In this document: one piece after another, positions 20,661 through 29,796 of the stretch
Layout: each line of letters starts with the position of its first letter
Numbering within the stretch: position 1 is the first letter of the stretch
NCBI GenBank assembly: GCA_947481575.1
Contig: CANKGV010000005.1
Span: 59,462-123,461 of the forward strand
Direction: 5' to 3'
Length of the DNA stretch: 64,000 nt
Origin: Alphaproteobacteria bacterium
GTDB taxonomy: Bacteria > Pseudomonadota > Alphaproteobacteria > UBA2966 > CAIVPW01
Program-made: the position numbers and the translations under genes
Notes under the pieces: generated by a model
The model's database searches: none
The model's input: the letters and a program-made list of their open reading frames with translations, nothing else
What the model was told of the DNA's origin: nothing

Positions 20661-21284
20661 ATGAGTTTTGCCATTGCAGCGACGTCCGGCCCGCGTTTCG
20701 CGCTGTTCATTGACGGCTCGAACCTCTACGCCGCCGCCCGGTCCCTAACCTTCGACATCGACTACAGGCGGCTCCTGGAGGTGTTCGCCAGCAAGGGCAA
20801 CTTGGTGCGCGCGTTCTACTACACCGCGTTGATCGATGAACAAGAGTACTCGCCGATTCGGCCGCTCGTGGACTGGCTTGATTACAACGGCTACACGATG
20901 GTCACCAAGCCGACCAAAGAGTTCACCGATGCCACGGGCCGCCGCCGGATCAAAGGCAACATGGATATCGAAATCGCCGTCGACATGATGGAAATGGCCC
21001 CACACATCGACCATGCCATCCTGTTCTCCGGCGACGGCGATTTCCGCCGCTTGGTCCAGGCGGTCCAAGCCAAGGGCGTGCGTGTGAGCGTGGTCAGCAC
21101 CATCCGCTCGCAGCCGCCCATGGTGGCCGACGAGTTGCGCCGGCAAGCCGACCAGTTCATCGAACTGCAAGACATCGCCCGCGACATCATGCGTGAAACG
21201 GCCGAAGTAGTCGTGCCGGTTGCCGACGCCGCCGAGCGTCCGGCCGCCGTCGCGGCAGCTCCGCGCATCCGTCAGACCGCGTGA
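20661..21284 (+). CDS. NYN-domain (LabA/DUF88) PIN-like ribonuclease
   Basis: A 207-residue protein with the NYN fold. Acidic catalytic residues are in FALFIDGSNLYAAARSL (about residues 10-26), DIEIAVDMMEMA and FSGDGDFRRLVQAVQAKGVRVSVVST (quoted in part). The LabA-like group is predicted to be a metal-dependent RNase acting on structured RNA; the substrate is unknown. A 35-residue Ala/Val/Pro-rich tail follows the domain. A uracil-DNA glycosylase gene follows after 25 bp. Confidence 0.85.
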   Translation: MSFAIAATSGPRFALFIDGSNLYAAARSLTFDIDYRRLLEVFASKGNLVRAFYYTALIDEQEYSPIRPLVDWLDYNGYTMVTKPTKEFTDATGRRRIKGNMDIEIAVDMMEMAPHIDHAILFSGDGDFRRLVQAVQAKGVRVSVVSTIRSQPPMVADELRRQADQFIELQDIARDIMRETAEVVVPVADAAERPAAVAAAPRIRQTA

Positions 21285-21309
21285 GCGAACCGGTACCACC
21301 GCTGGGCGT

Positions 21310-21939
21310 TTGACCGCAGGACTGTCCGGCCCGCCGCACGACTGTCGCCGCTGCCCGCGCCTGTGCGGGCTGCGCGACCGTCTGCGCACCGAGCAGCCCG
21401 ATTGGCACAACGCCCCGGTCCCGTCATTTGGCGGCGCTGACGCGGAACTGTTGATCGTCGGCCTCGCGCCCGGGCTGCAGGGCGCCAACCGCACCGGCCG
21501 CCCCTTCACCGGCGACGGCGCCGGCGAAGTCCTCTACCCGGCCCTGCTGAAGTTCGGATTTGCCACCGGAGTGTATGACGCTCGTCCCGACGACGGCCTG
21601 ACGCTGCGCCGCGCCCGCATCACCAACGCCGTGCGCTGCGTGCCGCCGGAAAACAAACCGGTCGGCGCCGAGGTCGCCGCCTGTAATCCGTTCCTGACCA
21701 GCGAGATCGCCGCGCTGCCCAACCTGCGCACGATCCTGGCCCTCGGCCACATCGCCCACGGGGCCGTGCTGCGCGCGCTGGAACTGAAAGGCATCCCGTT
21801 CAAACACGGCGCGATTGCCGACGCGGGACGTTACCGCCTCGCCGACAGCTATCACTGTTCGCGCTACAACATGAATACGCGAAGGCTGACCGTGGCGATG
21901 TTCGATGCGGTCATCGAAGGCATCGCGGCCGGGGCCTAA
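21310..21939 (+). CDS. Uracil-DNA glycosylase, family 5 (UdgB-like)
   Basis: A 209-residue DNA repair enzyme excising uracil and related deaminated bases. GLAPGLQGANRTGRPFTGDGAG is the family-5 motif A, lacking the polar Asp/Asn activator of family 1. DSYHCSRYNMNTRRLT is motif B, with the usual HPSxxN altered to HCSxxN. Cysteines that would bind a 4Fe-4S cluster appear in DCRRCPRLCGLRD and NAVRCVPPENKP. I start it at the TTG at 21310, the first plausible codon after the NYN gene. The earlier in-frame ATG at 21220 lies inside that gene. Confidence 0.87.
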   Translation: MTAGLSGPPHDCRRCPRLCGLRDRLRTEQPDWHNAPVPSFGGADAELLIVGLAPGLQGANRTGRPFTGDGAGEVLYPALLKFGFATGVYDARPDDGLTLRRARITNAVRCVPPENKPVGAEVAACNPFLTSEIAALPNLRTILALGHIAHGAVLRALELKGIPFKHGAIADAGRYRLADSYHCSRYNMNTRRLTVAMFDAVIEGIAAGA

Positions 21940-21945
21940 ACGAAG

Positions 21946-21971
21946 TGGGGCCAGGCAATTGCCCGGCCCCA
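21946..21971. terminator. Hairpin between convergent glycosylase and small ORF
   Basis: Nearly perfect long hairpin, TGGGGCC-A-GGC-AATT-GCC-C-GGCCCCA, placed 6 bp after the glycosylase stop and 26 bp from the stop of the leftward small ORF. The U-tract is poor, but the position suits a shared terminator. Confidence 0.6.
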
Positions 21972-21997
21972 TCGTCTACGTACAGGCGAAGAAAGAA

Positions 21998-22234
21998 CTA
22001 GGCGCTCACATCCACAGTCTTACCGGCCGAGTCGTCGCGATCGCTGTCGCGTTCGCGGTCGTTCGCGGTTTCCTTCGGCGCGGGAGCGGGAGCCGCCGCG
22101 GCCTTGGGCGGCGTGCGGTCGGCGGCGCGCGTGTTGGCCGCTTCCTTGTGTTGTGCTTCGCGCGGCTGCTGCTGGCGAGTGACGTGGGCGGCGGCGCTTG
22201 CCCCTGCCCCGGAACCGGTTGGCGACACGCTCAT
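21998..22234 (-). CDS. Small disordered Ala/Pro/charged protein, function unknown
   Basis: A 78-residue ORF with a good purine-rich site (GAGGGAA, 7 nt before the ATG). It is rich in Ala, Pro, Lys, Arg and Asp (APAPAPKETANDRERDSDRD), with no membrane segment or signal, so it is probably intrinsically disordered. It has its own terminator-like hairpin downstream and lies alone between two converging/following genes. I do not recognise a family; it may be a spurious ORF. Confidence 0.45.
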   Translation of the reverse strand: MSVSPTGSGAGASAAAHVTRQQQPREAQHKEAANTRAADRTPPKAAAAPAPAPKETANDRERDSDRDDSAGKTVDVSA

Positions 22235-22286
22235 GGTCTATTCCCTCGGTTGGGGCAACGGTTCGCGGTGGCAACGGTGCGCAGAA

Positions 22287-22305
22287 ATTGCCGTGAAACG
22301 GCAAT
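22287..22305 (-). terminator. Intrinsic terminator downstream of smpB
   Basis: On the smpB strand the sequence reads ATTGCCGT-TTC-ACGGCAAT followed by TTTCT: perfect 8-bp arms and a short U-tract. A second imperfect hairpin (TGCCTAGTGGTAGGCA) precedes it. The remaining 22306-22492 shows no gene. Confidence 0.65.
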
Positions 22306-22492
22306 CTTTGCCTACCACTAGGCAAGACTGACCGTCCGGCAACCCTTGACGAAGACCGTGACGACGCAAGCGTTCTGCCCTTGATCGTTTGTTGCGGCCA
22401 TTTCCGGGGATCGCTCGGTCGAGCGGTCTCCGGTAGCCGTCATGGTTAATGCAATCGCCGTGCCCCAGGGCAGAAGGACGGCGACAGGCGCC

Positions 22493-22963
22493 CTACTCCT
22501 TCCGGAGCAGCCGCTGCTTCTCGCGGTCCCAGTCGCGCTGTTTGATCGTCTCGCGCTTGTCGTAGTCCTTCTTGCCGCGGGCAACGCCGAGTTCGACCTT
22601 GGCGTAGCCGCGGTCGTTGAAGTAGATCGCCAGCGGAATCACGGTCATGCCGGGGGAAGCAACGATCCCGGTCAGCTTCTCGATCTGGCGCTTGTGCAGT
22701 AGCAGGCGGCGCGGGCGCCGGGGCATGTGGCCGAAGCGCGCGGCCGGTGCGTATTCCGGAATGTGCGCATTCATCAGGAAGAAGTCGCCTTCGTCCTTGT
22801 TGGCAAACGCCTCCGCGATCGAGGCCTTGCCGGAGCGCAGGCTTTTCACCTCGCTGCCCGTCAGCGCGATGCCGGCTTCCAGCGTGTCGTCGATGAAGTA
22901 ATCGTGCCGCGCCTTGCGATTGACCGCGACCATCGCGCGGCCATCAGGGCGCTTCGCCACCAT
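22493..22963 (-). CDS. smpB: SsrA-binding protein SmpB
   Basis: A 156-residue tmRNA partner that rescues stalled ribosomes. [34 protein letters not shown] and the tail [20 protein letters not shown] are diagnostic. It lies 4 bp downstream of dapA, forming a dapA-smpB operon as in other alphaproteobacteria. No ssrA gene is visible in this window. Confidence 0.96.
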   Translation of the reverse strand: MVAKRPDGRAMVAVNRKARHDYFIDDTLEAGIALTGSEVKSLRSGKASIAEAFANKDEGDFFLMNAHIPEYAPAARFGHMPRRPRRLLLHKRQIEKLTGIVASPGMTVIPLAIYFNDRGYAKVELGVARGKKDYDKRETIKQRDWDREKQRLLRKE

Positions 22964-22967
22964 GGGG

Positions 22968-23843
22968 CTAGTTCAGAACGCCAGTGACCATCATGGCGGT
23001 CCGGACCTTTTCCTTGGTCGCCTCGGTCACCGGCACCAGCGGCAGGCGCAGGTCGCCGGTGGCGCGGCCCAGCAAGCTCATGGCGTACTTCACCGGCGCC
23101 GGGCTGGTTTCCAGGAACAGCGCCGTGTGGAGCGGCATCAGCCGGTCTTGCAGTTCCAACGCGGTGGCAAAATCGCCGCGCAGCGTCGCCGCCTGCAATT
23201 GTGCGCACAGCGCGGGCGCCACATTGGCGGTCACCGAAATGCAGCCGTGGCCGCCGTGGGCGTTAAAGGCGAGCGCGGTGGCGTCCTCGCCGGAAAGCTG
23301 GATGAAGTCCGAGCCCAGCAGCAGCCGCGTAGCGCTGACCCGCGCGATGTCGCTGGTCGCGTCCTTGATGCCGACGATGTTGGGCAGCTTGGCCAGGCGA
23401 TCCAGGGTTTCGCTGGTGATGTTCACCACCGAGCGGCCGGGGATGTTGTACAGGATGATCGGAATATCGACCGCGTCGTGGATCGCCTTGAAGTGCTGGT
23501 ACAGCCCTTCCTGGGTCGGCTTGTTGTAATAGGGCGTCACCTGCAGCACCGCGTCGCACTTCGCCCGCTTGGCGTGGCGCGTCAGCGCGATGGCTTCTTC
23601 GGTGGAGTTGGAGCCGGTACCGGCGATCACCGGCACACGCCCCGCCGCCGTCTCGACGCACAGGTCGATAACGCGGTGTTGCTCGGCATGGCTGAGCGTC
23701 GGCGATTCGCCGGTGGTGCCGCACGGCACCAAACCGTTGGTGCCCTGCTCCACTTGCCACGCCGCCAGAGATTGAAACGCCGCTTCGTCAACCGCCCCGT
23801 TCCGGAACGGTGTGACCAGGGCGACGATAGAGCCGCTGAACAT
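22968..23843 (-). CDS. dapA: 4-hydroxy-tetrahydrodipicolinate synthase
   Basis: A 291-residue TIM-barrel aldolase that joins pyruvate and aspartate semialdehyde, the first committed step to lysine and meso-diaminopimelate. GTTGESPTL binds the carboxyl of pyruvate, the catalytic Tyr is in [17 protein letters not shown], and the Schiff-base Lys is in IVGIKDAT. It starts at the ATG at 23843 and is the first gene before smpB. Confidence 0.96.
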   Translation of the reverse strand: MFSGSIVALVTPFRNGAVDEAAFQSLAAWQVEQGTNGLVPCGTTGESPTLSHAEQHRVIDLCVETAAGRVPVIAGTGSNSTEEAIALTRHAKRAKCDAVLQVTPYYNKPTQEGLYQHFKAIHDAVDIPIILYNIPGRSVVNITSETLDRLAKLPNIVGIKDATSDIARVSATRLLLGSDFIQLSGEDATALAFNAHGGHGCISVTANVAPALCAQLQAATLRGDFATALELQDRLMPLHTALFLETSPAPVKYAMSLLGRATGDLRLPLVPVTEATKEKVRTAMMVTGVLN

Positions 23844-23923
23844 GGATTTTCCGGGCTGAGTTGCGGGTTGGGACCATACCCGCGCGCGCTGCGCCGGGCA
23901 AGGCGGCGCAAGTGCGCGCGGGG

Positions 23924-24511
23924 TTACTGCAGGTTCAGTTCGCGCTTGGCGCCGTCGCGGATCACCGCGATGGCCACGGCCGCCGGCGCGCGCTTGCCCT
24001 CAAACAGGAATTCGCTGACCGAGGAAATATCGGCGCCGTTCACGCCGACGATGATGTCGTTGATCTTCACGCCGTTGCGCTCAGCGGGGCTGCCCGCCAC
24101 CACGTCCGCCACCACGATCCCGCCGAACAGACCCGGCATGGCGATCTGCATGCCGAAGTCCAAGTTGAACAACAGCGCTCCGGCCAGCCCTGGTTTCAGT
24201 GCGCCGCCTACCGCGCCGGAGATTTCCACCGGGGTGAAGGGCGTCGTCACGATCTGCTCGTCGCGCACCACGGTCAGAATCACTTGGCGGTCGCCTTCGA
24301 ACCGGCCGGCGATCTGGGTGAGCGCCGCCACCGAACCGATCGGCGTCCCGTCCACCGCCGATACCACATCGCCCACCAGCATCCCGGCGAAGTCGGCCGG
24401 CGAGTCCTGCTCGACGCGTGCCACGAACACGCCGCGTCCCACTTCCACCTTCAATTCCTTGGCCGTGTCGGGCGCAAGGTCGGTCACCAGGAAGCCGAAG
24501 TATGCCGTCAT
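23924..24511 (-). CDS. Stand-alone protein with two PDZ-like domains
   Basis: A 195-residue protein made of two PDZ-like modules (about residues 1-95 and 100-195). Each has the carboxylate-loop/strand pattern seen in HtrA-type PDZ domains: [22 protein letters not shown] and [22 protein letters not shown] (quoted in parts). There is no protease domain, signal peptide or membrane helix. The start MTAYFGFLV is 3 bp after the stop of the SNase-like gene, so the three genes probably form one operon. Such a protein could be an adaptor that binds C-termini, or the detached sensor half of a Deg protease. The function is not known. Confidence 0.7.
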   Translation of the reverse strand: MTAYFGFLVTDLAPDTAKELKVEVGRGVFVARVEQDSPADFAGMLVGDVVSAVDGTPIGSVAALTQIAGRFEGDRQVILTVVRDEQIVTTPFTPVEISGAVGGALKPGLAGALLFNLDFGMQIAMPGLFGGIVVADVVAGSPAERNGVKINDIIVGVNGADISSVSEFLFEGKRAPAAVAIAVIRDGAKRELNLQ

Positions 24512-24514
24512 GAT

Positions 24515-25456
24515 CTAGCGCACTCCCCTGCGCCACGGCGCCGGGGCGGTGAATTGCCCGCCCCACATGCCGCGGTGATTGTTGTTGGCCTCGATCTCGA
24601 TCGGAATCATTTCTTCGACCCGGCGGCGGTCCGCCACCGCCCAGCCGGACCGCACCATCGCATCGTTCAGCGTCGGCGCGCCCGTCTTGCGCTTGCCTTG
24701 GGCGTCGGCCTCGGCGCACACGCCCCACACCCGGTCGTCACCCGGCACCGGGTGCACGTCGCACGCGATCCGCTTGCCCATGGTGAGTTCGATCAGGTGC
24801 GCTTGGCTCATTGCTCCGCACGAATAGGTCCCGGCCGCAATCCGGCACGTCTGCGCCAGTTCCGGCGCATCGGCGCCCCATAGGCGCACCCATACGCCGC
24901 CGATCGTCAGCGTATTCCCATCCGCCGCGTCTGCGGGACCAAACAGGCGGTCCGGCATCGCCTTCGGCTCGGGCAGGGCATACGCCCACAGCCCCTTGGC
25001 CGCCGCCTTGGCCGCAGCCGCGTCCGCCGCCAGTTCCTCGCCGCGATGGGCGCTCGCCATCGCCCACCCAGACTGAACGAGTTGGCGGTTCAATGTGGTC
25101 GCGCCTTGGATCGGCGCGCGTTGTTCGCGGTCGTACTCGGTGCACGTCGCCCAGGTGCGCACGTCGCCCTCGAACTGCTGCGTGTCGCACACGTAGTACT
25201 TGCCGCCCACCAGATCGGCGAACTTGCCCAGGGCGATCAGGCCGCACGCGGCCTCGGCCGCCCCCCGGCGGCACACGGTGTCCTCTTCGGCCATGGACAC
25301 GCCGAGCAAGCTGACCCACCAGTTGGCGATCTGCACCACGTTCGGCCCGCGCACCGTTGCGAAGCCGACAATCTCCTGCGCGCCGGCCGTACCGGCCCAC
25401 CCGAGGGCCGCCGCCGCCAGGCACACCGCCGCCAGCCAGCGCCTAGCGTTGGCCAT
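24515..25456 (-). CDS. Secreted protein with two SNase-like (thermonuclease) repeats
   Basis: A 313-residue exported protein. The signal peptide is clear (RRWLAAVCLAAAALGWAGTAGA). Two similar modules follow, each of SNase/TNase-like type; the second contains VWVRLWGADAPELAQTC, LNDAMVRSGWAVAD and NNNHRGMWGGQF. In staphylococcal nuclease the catalytic Arg/Glu/Arg sit near the DAPE motif and the end of that segment. Here only part of them is visible, so activity is uncertain. Paired cysteines suggest disulfides in the periplasm. It overlaps its paralogue upstream by 14 bp. Confidence 0.75.
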   Translation of the reverse strand: MANARRWLAAVCLAAAALGWAGTAGAQEIVGFATVRGPNVVQIANWWVSLLGVSMAEEDTVCRRGAAEAACGLIALGKFADLVGGKYYVCDTQQFEGDVRTWATCTEYDREQRAPIQGATTLNRQLVQSGWAMASAHRGEELAADAAAAKAAAKGLWAYALPEPKAMPDRLFGPADAADGNTLTIGGVWVRLWGADAPELAQTCRIAAGTYSCGAMSQAHLIELTMGKRIACDVHPVPGDDRVWGVCAEADAQGKRKTGAPTLNDAMVRSGWAVADRRRVEEMIPIEIEANNNHRGMWGGQFTAPAPWRRGVR

Positions 25457-26396
25457 GGCGCCACTCCGCAGGCCGCACGAACTGGCCCGCCCACATGCCG
25501 CGCTTGTTGCCGCGCGCTGCCGCTTCCAGGCGCACGTAGTCCTTGGGCGCGCCGCGCGCCGCCACCGCCCAGCCGTCCTCGATCATCATCTCGTTCAGCG
25601 AGGTTGCGCCGTCGGCCATGTCGCGCCCGCCCGGGCCGGCCTGGCCGCACAGGCCATAGATGTTGCCGTCGTCCTTGTTGCGCTCGGTCCGGCATACCTG
25701 GTTCTGGCCGGCGATCAGCTCCATCAAGTGCGCGCGCGCCAGCAGGCCACACGCGTAGTCGAGCCCGTTGAGCAGGCAGCGCTGCTCCTCCAGCGGCGCG
25801 TCCACGCCATACAGATGCACGCTAACATCGCGGATTTCGATGAGTCCGGCATTCTCCACCTGGGCGCCGCCGGTCAGCGAGCCGGTCTGGTTGGAATGGG
25901 GCATCACGGTCCCGGCCCAGATGCCGCGCTTGTCGCGCCGCGCCCGGTCCCCTTCGGCATCGAACGCGCGGGTGTGAAGCGGGTCCACCATCGCCAGCCC
26001 GTCGCGGATCATCACCAGGTTGAGGCTATCCGCGGGATAGGCGCCGTCGGCCCCGCGCACCCAGCACGTGCCCCACCCGCGGTTGTCCTTCGCGTAGTGC
26101 GGGATTTCGCAGCGCACGGTTTGGTTCGCCACCAGCTCGGCCAAGCGCGCCTGGGTGGTCAGCGTGCATTGCACCTGAACGCGCTGCACAAAGCAGTCGT
26201 TGAACTCGCGCGGCGGCTGCACCGCCAGTAGCGGGATCCAGTGGTTCTGCACCAGCAGTACCCCCGGCGCCGGGACGCCGGCAGGGCCTTCCACGACCAC
26301 GCCGCCGGAGCCGAAAAACGTCAGCGGCAGCCCAGCGACGATCGCCCAGCCCACGGCCGCGATGGCGGCAACGACCCAGTTGCGGCTGCGTTGCAT
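25443..26396 (-). CDS. Membrane-anchored/secreted paralogue with two SNase-like repeats
   Basis: A 317-residue protein opening at the ATG at 26396 with one hydrophobic stretch (WVVAAIAAVGWAIVAGLPLTFF), either an anchor or a signal peptide. Two SNase-like modules follow. The second has VSVHLYGVDAPLEEQRC and GNKRGMWAGQFVRPAEW, matching GNKRG/NNHRGMWGGQF in the neighbour. LVMIRDGLAMVDP and LNEMMIEDGWAVAA repeat the same helix in both modules. The strong similarity to the downstream gene indicates tandem duplication, giving four SNase-like modules in one operon followed by a double-PDZ protein. A longer ORF start at 26666 lies inside the divergent Slt gene region and is rejected. Confidence 0.72.
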   Translation of the reverse strand: MQRSRNWVVAAIAAVGWAIVAGLPLTFFGSGGVVVEGPAGVPAPGVLLVQNHWIPLLAVQPPREFNDCFVQRVQVQCTLTTQARLAELVANQTVRCEIPHYAKDNRGWGTCWVRGADGAYPADSLNLVMIRDGLAMVDPLHTRAFDAEGDRARRDKRGIWAGTVMPHSNQTGSLTGGAQVENAGLIEIRDVSVHLYGVDAPLEEQRCLLNGLDYACGLLARAHLMELIAGQNQVCRTERNKDDGNIYGLCGQAGPGGRDMADGATSLNEMMIEDGWAVAARGAPKDYVRLEAAARGNKRGMWAGQFVRPAEWRHGQR

Positions 26397-26514
26397 TGCC
26401 CTGCCGTACCACGGGCCAACCTGACCGGCAACGCGCGACGAATTGCCTAGCCTTGCGGCAGACGCAGCTATCCCCCTACACTTACTGCGTTTTTCGGGCC
26501 GATGGGGCGGCCCG

Positions 26515-28518
26515 ATGGCCTCGGGAGTACCAGGCGTGGGGGAATCGCGGTTCGGCGGGGTTACGGGGCTGCTGCTGCTGGCATGCGCGGCGACGCTCCC
26601 GGCATGGCCTGCCGGCGCCGCCGACGCGCCGTTCCCGCCCAAACTGAGCGACGCCAACCAGGCCACCTACCGCACTGCATTTGCCGCCATCGCCGCGGGC
26701 CGCTGGTCCGATGCGCTGTCCGCCGCCAATGCCGGCACCGAGCCGCTGCTGTCCAAAACCATCACCTGGGCGTTCCTGGCGGATTCCAGCTCGCGCGCGC
26801 GGTTCCTCGAACTCGCTGCGTTCATCGATGCGAACCCCGATTGGCCGCAGGCCGAAACGCTGCTGCGCAACGCCGAGAACGCGTTGGGCAATGAGCGTAA
26901 CGACGACGCCGTGCTGGACTGGTTCGCCCGCCACCCGCCGGTCACCGGCGCCGGCATGGTGCGCTTCGCCGAAGCACTCACCGAGTCCGGCCGGCCGCAA
27001 GACGCCATCACCTGGGCACGCAAAGCATGGACCGATACCAGCCTGACCAAGGACAACGAGACCCGATTGCTCGCCGGGTTCGGCAAGTTCCTGTCCAAAG
27101 ACGACCACGCCCGCCGCCTGGACGCGCTCCTGTGGCTCAACAAGACGGCCGAGGCGCGCCGCATGTTGCCGCGCGTCGTGCCCGAACAACGCCAGTTGGC
27201 CGAAGCCCGCATGGCGTTGCGCAGCCACGCCCCCGGCGTCGATGGCATGGTGGCCAAGCTGCCCGACAACCTGAAGAACGACCCCGGCCTGCTGTACGAG
27301 CGCATCCGCTGGCGCCGCCAGGCCAACAACACCAACGGCGCGCTGGAACTGCTGCTCACCGCCACCAACGGCACCGGCCCCGAATCCGTGTGGTGGACCG
27401 AGCGCGCCATCCTCGGCCGCCGCGCCCTCGCCGCCGGCCGGGTGGACGACGCGTACAAGATCTTCGCGGGCCACGGCACCAACGATCCGGTGGTGCTGTC
27501 CGAAGGCGAATGGCTCGCCGGCTGGGTCGCGCTGCGCTACCGCAACGACGCCGCCACCGCCTACGGCCACTTCACCCGCGAATACGACGCCGTGCGCACC
27601 CCCGTCAGCGTGTCGCGCGCCGCCTACTGGGCCGGCATGGCCGCCGCTGCTTTGGACCAGGCCACCGTCGCCGACACTTGGTTCCAGGACGCCGCCCGCT
27701 TCGCCACCACGTTCTACGGCCAGATGGCCCTGGACCGCATGGGCTCCGCCCGCATTGCCATCGCCGCCGACCCGCAGCCCAACGCCGCCGATGTCGATGC
27801 ACTGGGCCGCCGCGAGTTGGCGCGCGTCGCCGTGATGCTGGCCGAAGTCGGCGAGCAAGACCGCCTGCGCCCGTTCCTGCTCAAGCTGACCGACAGCGCC
27901 ACGACGCCGGGTCAGGCCTATCTGGTCGCCGAACTCGCGGGCGCCGTCGGCCGCACCGATCTCGGTGTCGCCGTCGCCAAGCGCAGCCTGCAGCGCGATG
28001 GCGTGCAGCTTGCCAAGGCCGGCTACCCACGGTTCCCCGTAGCGGGCACCGGCGCCGAACAGGCCCTCGTGCTGGCGATTACGCGGCAGGAGAGCGAGTT
28101 CAACGAAAAGGCCGTGTCGTCCGCCGGCGCCCGCGGCTTGATGCAGCTCATGCCCGCCACCGCCAAGCTGGTCGCCGCAGCGCAGAACGTGAAGTACGAC
28201 GGCACACAGTTGTTCGACGACGCGTACAACCTGCGCCTCGGCATCGCCCATCTGTCGTCGCTGCTCGACCAGTACAACGGCTCCTACGTGCTGGCGATTG
28301 CCGCCTACAACGCCGGCGAAGGCCGCGTGCGCGAGTGGCTGAAGGACAACGGCGATCCGCGCGCCGGCGCGATCGATGTCGTGGATTGGATCGAGGCGAT
28401 CCCGATTTCCGAAACCCGCAACTACGTACAGCGGGTCGTGGAAAACCTGGAAGTCTACCGCTCGGTGCTGACCGGCGCGGCCACCGCCGTCACCATCACC
28501 AAGGACCTGCGCCGCTAG
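26515..28518 (+). CDS. slt: Soluble lytic murein transglycosylase (Slt, GH23)
   Basis: A 667-residue periplasmic enzyme that cleaves the MurNAc-GlcNAc bond of peptidoglycan to form 1,6-anhydroMurNAc. A signal peptide (GLLLLACAATLPAWPAGAADA) precedes a long helical superhelix domain (about residues 40-480). The GH23 catalytic domain carries the active Glu in ITRQESEFNEKAVSSAGARG, with GLMQLMPATAK and AYNAGEGRVREW. I prefer the ATG at 26515; the ORF start at 26443 is possible. It is divergent from the SNase-like genes, and the short gap between them (26397-26514) must hold both promoters. Confidence 0.93.
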   Translation: MASGVPGVGESRFGGVTGLLLLACAATLPAWPAGAADAPFPPKLSDANQATYRTAFAAIAAGRWSDALSAANAGTEPLLSKTITWAFLADSSSRARFLELAAFIDANPDWPQAETLLRNAENALGNERNDDAVLDWFARHPPVTGAGMVRFAEALTESGRPQDAITWARKAWTDTSLTKDNETRLLAGFGKFLSKDDHARRLDALLWLNKTAEARRMLPRVVPEQRQLAEARMALRSHAPGVDGMVAKLPDNLKNDPGLLYERIRWRRQANNTNGALELLLTATNGTGPESVWWTERAILGRRALAAGRVDDAYKIFAGHGTNDPVVLSEGEWLAGWVALRYRNDAATAYGHFTREYDAVRTPVSVSRAAYWAGMAAAALDQATVADTWFQDAARFATTFYGQMALDRMGSARIAIAADPQPNAADVDALGRRELARVAVMLAEVGEQDRLRPFLLKLTDSATTPGQAYLVAELAGAVGRTDLGVAVAKRSLQRDGVQLAKAGYPRFPVAGTGAEQALVLAITRQESEFNEKAVSSAGARGLMQLMPATAKLVAAAQNVKYDGTQLFDDAYNLRLGIAHLSSLLDQYNGSYVLAIAAYNAGEGRVREWLKDNGDPRAGAIDVVDWIEAIPISETRNYVQRVVENLEVYRSVLTGAATAVTITKDLRR

Positions 28519-28522
28519 ACTA

Positions 28523-28993
28523 CTACTTCGACGTGCACAGAATGTCGGTCGTGCGGCCGAAAATGGTGGTCTGCAGCGGCTGCGGGTTGGCCGCCCAGGT
28601 CAGCTCAAGCCCCACCACCACGTCGGCGCCCGTCACCTGTTTGGCGATCTCCAGCATCGCGGCTTTCGTTGCCGTGCCTTCGGTGGCGTTGCCCTGCGCA
28701 AACGGGTGACCGTGGGTGTACAGCAGCAGCGCATCGGCGAGCTGAAACTTGCGGTCGCACACGATCGGCTTCTGCTTGGCGACGTCGTTCACCTTCAGGC
28801 CCACCGCCGCGTACTCGTAGCGCCGCACCTTCTTGCCGTTGACCACCGGCACGCTCACGTCGCCGAGGATGATGATCGTGGCCTCGACGGGGCCCTTGGC
28901 CGCTTCGGCCGCCGGCTTGTGGTCAGCGGCGTTGGCGGTCACGGCCAGGGCGGCCAGTCCGGCGGCAGCGGCGAATGCGGCGATCTTGTTCAT
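28523..28993 (-). CDS. Exported protein of unknown function
   Basis: A 156-residue protein starting at the ATG at 28993. An Ala-rich signal peptide (KIAAFAAAAGLAALAVTANAA) is followed by a small domain with two cysteines (IVCDRKF and DILCTSK at the end) that could form a disulfide. I do not recognise the family. The earlier ORF start at 29074 overlaps the ABC permease and lacks signal character. It converges on slt with a 4-bp gap. Confidence 0.65.
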   Translation of the reverse strand: MNKIAAFAAAAGLAALAVTANAADHKPAAEAAKGPVEATIIILGDVSVPVVNGKKVRRYEYAAVGLKVNDVAKQKPIVCDRKFQLADALLLYTHGHPFAQGNATEGTATKAAMLEIAKQVTGADVVVGLELTWAANPQPLQTTIFGRTTDILCTSK

Positions 28994-29037
28994 GGCGCAA
29001 GTGTAGCGGCTGGCGCCCAAAACCCGCAACGCAGGCT

Positions 29038-29793
29038 TTACGCCACCGCTTCCCGGATCATCCGCACGAACCAACCCAGGGCGATCGCCGCCAATATCAC
29101 GAACAACGGAAACGCCGTCGTGACCGAGGCGCCGTCGCTGCCTCCCACAATCAAGTCGCGCGCGGCATCCGCCGCGTAGCGGAACGGGTCCAGCGCCGAC
29201 AGCGCCCGGATCAGCGCCGGCGCGAATGCGATCGGCAGCAGCACGCCCGACAGCAGCAACAGCGGCAGTTGGAAGAAGTTGGTGACCCCCGCCAGGATGC
29301 CCTCATCCTTCACGATCAGCGCCAGGCTGAACGACGCCGAAGCCATCGCGATCGCCACCAGGACCAGCAGCACCAGCAGCAGCGCGATCCCCGCCATCGT
29401 CACGGTCAGGCCGAAGAACAGCGACACCACCACCAGCAGCACGCTCTGCAGAATCACCTCGGTGGTGCTCACCAGCACCAGCCCGAGCACCAGCGCCACC
29501 CGGCTGATCGGCGTCACGCGCAGGCGCTCCAAGAATCCGGAGCGCATCTTCTCGATGATGCCGAACCCGGCAAACCCCGCGTTGAACATCGCGTTCATGA
29601 TCAGCAAGCCCGGCGCGAAGAACTGAATCGAATCGCCGCCCGGAAACCCCGGCGTGCTCGCCACGCCTTTCAGGAACGGCGCGAACAGCAGCAGGTACAC
29701 GATCGGCTGAAACAGCCCGAACACGATCCAGAACGGGTTGCGCGCCGTCACCAGCAGTTCGTGCTTCGCCACCAGGTACGTATCGCGCAGCAT
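29038..29793 (-). CDS. ABC-2 type exporter permease
   Basis: A 251-residue permease with about six membrane helices and the N-terminal NPFWIVFGLFQPIVYLLLFA typical of DrrB/NodJ-like ABC-2 exporters. VTPISRVALVLGLVL is part of the conserved coupling region. Its partner ATPase gene ends 3 bp upstream. The substrate is not predictable; relatives export antibiotics, lipids or polysaccharides. Confidence 0.88.
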   Translation of the reverse strand: MLRDTYLVAKHELLVTARNPFWIVFGLFQPIVYLLLFAPFLKGVASTPGFPGGDSIQFFAPGLLIMNAMFNAGFAGFGIIEKMRSGFLERLRVTPISRVALVLGLVLVSTTEVILQSVLLVVVSLFFGLTVTMAGIALLLVLLVLVAIAMASASFSLALIVKDEGILAGVTNFFQLPLLLLSGVLLPIAFAPALIRALSALDPFRYAADAARDLIVGGSDGASVTTAFPLFVILAAIALGWFVRMIREAVA

Positions 29794-29796
29794 CGC

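Noticed and set aside
26482-28251. 589-aa ORF antisense to slt
   Set aside because: Gly/Val/Gln-rich shadow ORF; slt has a clear GH23 domain in the other strand.
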